Source: Bacteroidales bacterium
GTDB lineage: Bacteria > Bacteroidota > Bacteroidia > Bacteroidales > ML635J-15
Reading direction: 5' to 3'
Assembly: GCA_028701945.1 (NCBI GenBank)
Contig: JAQVPT010000158.1
Coordinates: forward strand, 1 to 8,113
DNA: 8,113 nucleotides
The translations under genes and the position numbers were made by a program. Shown in pieces: positions 5,651 to 8,113 of this stretch. The stretch's first letter is position 1, and every line of letters begins with the position of its first letter. The notes beneath the pieces were generated by a model. It was not told the DNA's origin and searched no databases. It was given only the letters and a program-made list of their open reading frames with translations.

Positions 5651-6667
5651 TTATAAAATTATCACTTCTGGTTCGAGAGCAAGTCCAAATTTATCTTTAA
5701 CCTTTTTTAAAATAATATCGGCAAGTTCTTTGATGTCTTTGCCCTGAGCTTTTCCTGACTTGTTGATTAAAACGAGTGCCTGATTTTCGTGAACCGCTGC
5801 CCCTTTATGCTCAAAACCTTTAAGTCCACAAACATCTATTAACCAACCTGCCGCAATTTTATAATTTCCATTATGTAAATCATAATATCTTAAATCAGGA
5901 AATTTTAATAATAATTCATCAAATTGGTCTTTAACAATTACAGGATTCTTAAAAAACGAACCAGCATTACCAATAATATCAGGATCAGGCAATTTTTTAT
6001 TACGAATATCTATTACCGCTTTTCGAATAAACATTGGTGTAACATCGGCAATATCAGAAACACAAGCTTTAATATCAGCATAATTAGTATTACATTCTGG
6101 GATTTTATTTAAAAAAAAATCAACAGCAACAACTATAGCTTTATTTTTTAATTCATTTTTGAATATACTGTTACGATAAGAAAATTGGCATTCATCGCCT
6201 GATATTGTTTTAATTACAAACTCCTCAAGACACAGATATTTAACATTGTCAACAAAATCGCCGACTTCAACTCCGTAAGCACCAATATTTTGCACAACAC
6301 TTGCTCCAACAGTACCAGGAATAAGTGAAAGATTTTCAAGACCGAAAGCCTGTAATTTAAGTGTTTCCTCAACAAAATTATCCCATTTTAAACCTGCCTC
6401 AGACTGAACAACATAATGATTATCAGTCTCATGCAAAATCCCAAAACTTTTTATTTCAGGATGAATTACAGTACCATCATAATCGCAAGTAAAAAGTAAG
6501 TTACTCCCCTCTCCTGTTACAATAAATTTTTGATTAAAAATGTCTTTATTCTCTGTTGCAAATAAAATAAACTCATCAAGATTATCAAAACTTATAAATC
6601 GATCAGCATTGACATCTATTTTAAAAGTATTAAGCGATTTAAGACAATAATTTGAGAAATCTTTCAT
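5651..6667 (-). CDS. murB: UDP-N-acetylenolpyruvoylglucosamine reductase
   Basis: A 338-residue flavoenzyme close to the E. coli MurB length (342). It reduces UDP-GlcNAc-enolpyruvate with NADPH to UDP-N-acetylmuramate, a committed cytoplasmic step of peptidoglycan synthesis. FAD-binding segments are visible at the N-terminus (SLNTFKI, 11-17; VTGEGSNLLF, 50-59) and at ENLSLIPGTVGASVVQNIGA (111-130) followed by YGVEVGD. Catalytic positions are Arg165 in SYRNSIFK, Ser237 in GNAGSFFKNP (proton donor) and Glu332 in LEPEV at the C-terminus. The insertions and the LEPEV ending fit the type I (E. coli-like) enzyme. It converges with pabA (18 nt between stops) and diverges from the glycosyltransferase across 55 nt that hold a perfect -7 match for this gene. 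Confidence 0.96.
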   Translation of the reverse strand: MKDFSNYCLKSLNTFKIDVNADRFISFDNLDEFILFATENKDIFNQKFIVTGEGSNLLFTCDYDGTVIHPEIKSFGILHETDNHYVVQSEAGLKWDNFVEETLKLQAFGLENLSLIPGTVGASVVQNIGAYGVEVGDFVDNVKYLCLEEFVIKTISGDECQFSYRNSIFKNELKNKAIVVAVDFFLNKIPECNTNYADIKACVSDIADVTPMFIRKAVIDIRNKKLPDPDIIGNAGSFFKNPVIVKDQFDELLLKFPDLRYYDLHNGNYKIAAGWLIDVCGLKGFEHKGAAVHENQALVLINKSGKAQGKDIKELADIILKKVKDKFGLALEPEVIIL

Positions 6668-6677
6668 TATAATGTAA

Positions 6678-6709
6678 TTTGATACAAAAATAAATAAATA
6701 TTACCTTTG
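6678..6709 (+). promoter_or_regulatory. Strong candidate Bacteroidota-type promoter for the glycosyltransferase gene
   Basis: TTTG at 6678-6681 and TACCTTTG at 6702-6709, separated by 20 nt, are full matches to the -33 and -7 consensus elements of the phylum's primary sigma factor. The ATG at 6723 follows the -7 element by only 13 nt, so the predicted leader is about 5-10 nt and translation would be nearly leaderless. Confidence 0.65.
6685..6692 (-). promoter_or_regulatory. Candidate -7 element of a murB promoter
   Basis: Read on the minus strand this is TATTTTTG, a full match to TAnnTTTG, ending 17 nt before the murB start. No good TTTG -33 element is seen about 20 nt upstream; the DNA there is a run of A/T (minus-strand T run). 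The site lies inside the spacer of the divergent glycosyltransferase promoter. Confidence 0.42.
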
Positions 6710-6722
6710 AAAAAAATATAAG

Positions 6723-7817
6723 ATGCCAAATAAGAAAATAATAGTCAGCGTATCCAACGACCTCAGTAATGACCAACGTGTTCATAGGGTATGCAGCAGT
6801 TTAACAGAGTTTGGCCATGATGTTGTACTTTGCGGACGGAAACTCAGAAATAGCCCTGCAATAAACCGTCAATACAAAACTAAAAGGTTCAGACTTCTAT
6901 TTAATAAAGGTATGATGTTTTACGCATGTCTCAACGCTCGACTGTTATGTTACTATATTTTTAACAAAGTTGATTTAATTTTGGCTAACGATTTAGATAC
7001 TCTTGCATCTGCTGGAATAGCGTCAAAATTGAAAAGATGCAAAATAATATATGATTCCCACGAGCTTTTTACGGAAGTCCCTGAATTAGAAAACAAACCT
7101 CGTAAAAAGAAAATCTGGCTAAAAATCGAGAAAAGGTTCATTAAACGAGCAAGTGCCTCATATACTGTTTGCCAGCCAATTGCAGATTATTACAACAGCC
7201 TTTACGACATAAATATGCAAGTAATAAGAAACTTACCAAAATTACGCACATTTTCTGACGATTATGAAACACGCCCTAAATTACTAATTTACCAAGGAGC
7301 ATTAAATAAAGAACGTGGCATCGAAATAATGATACAGGCTATGCAATACATACCTGATTACCAGCTTATTATTTCAGGAAAAGGCGATCTCGAAAAAGAA
7401 TTAAAACAACTTGTAAACGAACTTAACTTAAATGAAAAAGTGCAATTTACCGGGAATCTAGATTTTGAGGCTTTATATAATCTCACAAAAACAGCGCGCT
7501 TAGGTTTCTCTCTGGAACAAGGCAAGAGTCTAAATTACAAATACAGTTTACCAAATAAAATATTTGATTATATCCAAGCAGGAGTGCCTGTTATTTGCTC
7601 AGACCTTCCCGAAATGAGTAAAATCGTAAAAAAACACGGATGCGGAACAATTGCTAAAACATCAGATCAGAAAGAATTAGCTGAGTTCTTAAAATCGCTC
7701 TTAGCTGATAACATTCAACTAAATAAATTCCATCAGAACTGTAAAATCGCAGCTAAGGAGTTAAATTGGGAAAATGAAGAGAAAATATTGAAAGAAATTT
7801 TCACGCCTTTACTTTAG
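6723..7817 (+). CDS. Glycosyltransferase, GT-B fold, GT4-like family
   Basis: A 364-residue protein with two Rossmann halves. The acceptor half has the opening IIVSVSNDLSNDQRVHRVC (6-24), common in Bacteroidota members, and DSHELFTEVPEL (111-122). The nucleotide-sugar half has LIYQGALNKERGI (188-200), LIISGKGDLEKELKQL (215-230), VQFTGNLDFEALYNL and LPNKIFDYIQAGVPVICSD (277-294), the usual donor-binding region where retaining GT4 enzymes place their conserved acidic residues. It presumably transfers a sugar from a nucleotide donor to a surface glycan such as lipopolysaccharide, capsule or exopolysaccharide, at the cytoplasmic face; it has no signal peptide or clear membrane span. Donor and acceptor cannot be read from the sequence. 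It stands alone rather than in a glycan cluster and is divergent from murB. Confidence 0.88.
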   Translation: MPNKKIIVSVSNDLSNDQRVHRVCSSLTEFGHDVVLCGRKLRNSPAINRQYKTKRFRLLFNKGMMFYACLNARLLCYYIFNKVDLILANDLDTLASAGIASKLKRCKIIYDSHELFTEVPELENKPRKKKIWLKIEKRFIKRASASYTVCQPIADYYNSLYDINMQVIRNLPKLRTFSDDYETRPKLLIYQGALNKERGIEIMIQAMQYIPDYQLIISGKGDLEKELKQLVNELNLNEKVQFTGNLDFEALYNLTKTARLGFSLEQGKSLNYKYSLPNKIFDYIQAGVPVICSDLPEMSKIVKKHGCGTIAKTSDQKELAEFLKSLLADNIQLNKFHQNCKIAAKELNWENEEKILKEIFTPLL

Positions 7818-7851
7818 GAATTATCAAACAAAAAACCGAATATTGGAACAA

Positions 7852-8113
7852 TCAATTTACCCCTGCAATTTTTCTAATTGCCACATAAGCACACATACAA
7901 CCAAAAATCACTGGCATATAGCTAATTGTTCCGACATTCGATTTTTTATTCTGGCTTTCTTCTTCTATAACCGCATCTTTATTTGTTATTTGAGTGCTAA
8001 AAACGACATTAACACCTTTATAAATACCAATCCGGTGCAATCGTTTTCGGAGTATTCTTGCTAAGCCACAATTATAAGATTTAGATATATCCGCAACTTT
8101 GATACTAGTTGGG
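7852..8113 (-). CDS. tcdA: tRNA threonylcarbamoyladenosine dehydratase (TcdA/CsdL family), C-terminal part
   Basis: The reading frame is open from the right edge to the TGA at 7854-7852, giving the last 86 residues of a protein that is usually about 240-270 residues. Visible motifs are KVADISKSYNCGLARILRKR, then GIYKGVNVVFST, AVIEEESQNKK and VGTISYMPVIFGCMCAYVAI near the end. These match the C-terminal part of the ThiF/MoeB-like E1 family member TcdA, which uses ATP to cyclise t6A at tRNA position 37 to ct6A. The adenylation domain lies beyond the window. The segment contains TTG but no ATG, so it is not a small independent gene. It converges with the glycosyltransferase gene, 34 nt apart; no convincing terminator hairpin is seen in that gap. 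Confidence 0.88.
   Translation of the reverse strand, partial: PTSIKVADISKSYNCGLARILRKRLHRIGIYKGVNVVFSTQITNKDAVIEEESQNKKSNVGTISYMPVIFGCMCAYVAIRKIAGVN

Noticed and set aside
7818..7851. Possible terminator around CCGAATATTGG next to an A6 run between the glycosyltransferase and tcdA genes.
   Set aside because: The stem has at most four pairs including a G-T and is broken by an A-C mismatch on the minus strand; too weak to call.
7843..8064. Plus-strand open frame of 73 codons at the right end.
   Set aside because: The opposite strand encodes the clear C-terminus of TcdA; this frame is its shadow.

Overview
The window is AT-rich DNA that looks like a chromosome segment of a Bacteroidota bacterium, probably a Bacteroidales/Marinilabiliales-like member. 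This rests on two proteins ending in type IX secretion 'type B' (gliding-associated, CHU_C-like) C-terminal domains, on promoter elements of the phylum's TTTG / TAnnTTTG type, on A-rich rather than Shine-Dalgarno leaders, and on an mce-mmdA pair typical of the succinate-propionate route. No tRNA, rRNA, insertion sequence, CRISPR array or phage gene was seen.

Layout. (1) 1-673, minus strand: mce (methylmalonyl-CoA epimerase) followed 41 nt downstream by the start of an acyl-CoA carboxylase carboxyltransferase subunit (mmdA/pccB type) that runs off the left edge. (2) 845-3458, plus strand: a three-gene unit consisting of an ECF sigma factor, a one-pass membrane protein that overlaps it by 8 nt, and a secreted protein. 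The membrane protein has a short cytoplasmic segment, an Asn/Thr-rich periplasmic stalk, two PKD-like modules and a type B C-terminal domain. The secreted protein has a signal peptide, an HMA-like fold and another type B C-terminal domain. (3) 3498-5632: p-aminobenzoate synthesis for folate, with pabB-pabC on the minus strand and pabA on the plus strand; the two start codons are only 7 nt apart. (4) 5651-6667, minus: murB. (5) 6723-7817, plus: a GT4-type glycosyltransferase, divergent from murB across a 55-nt region that holds overlapping promoters. (6) 7852 to the right edge, minus: the C-terminal third of tcdA (tRNA t6A dehydratase).

How the parts fit together. Regions 1, 3, 4 and 6 are housekeeping metabolism. 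The unit at 845-3458 is the most interesting part. The membrane protein sits where an anti-sigma factor normally sits and has the matching topology, but its periplasmic end carries a domain normally used as an export signal for crossing the outer membrane. I infer, without proof, a transmembrane sigma/anti-sigma pair whose sensor end is a type IX cargo-like domain, with the third gene supplying a possible exported partner or competitor. Such a system could report on type IX secretion state or on the cell surface.
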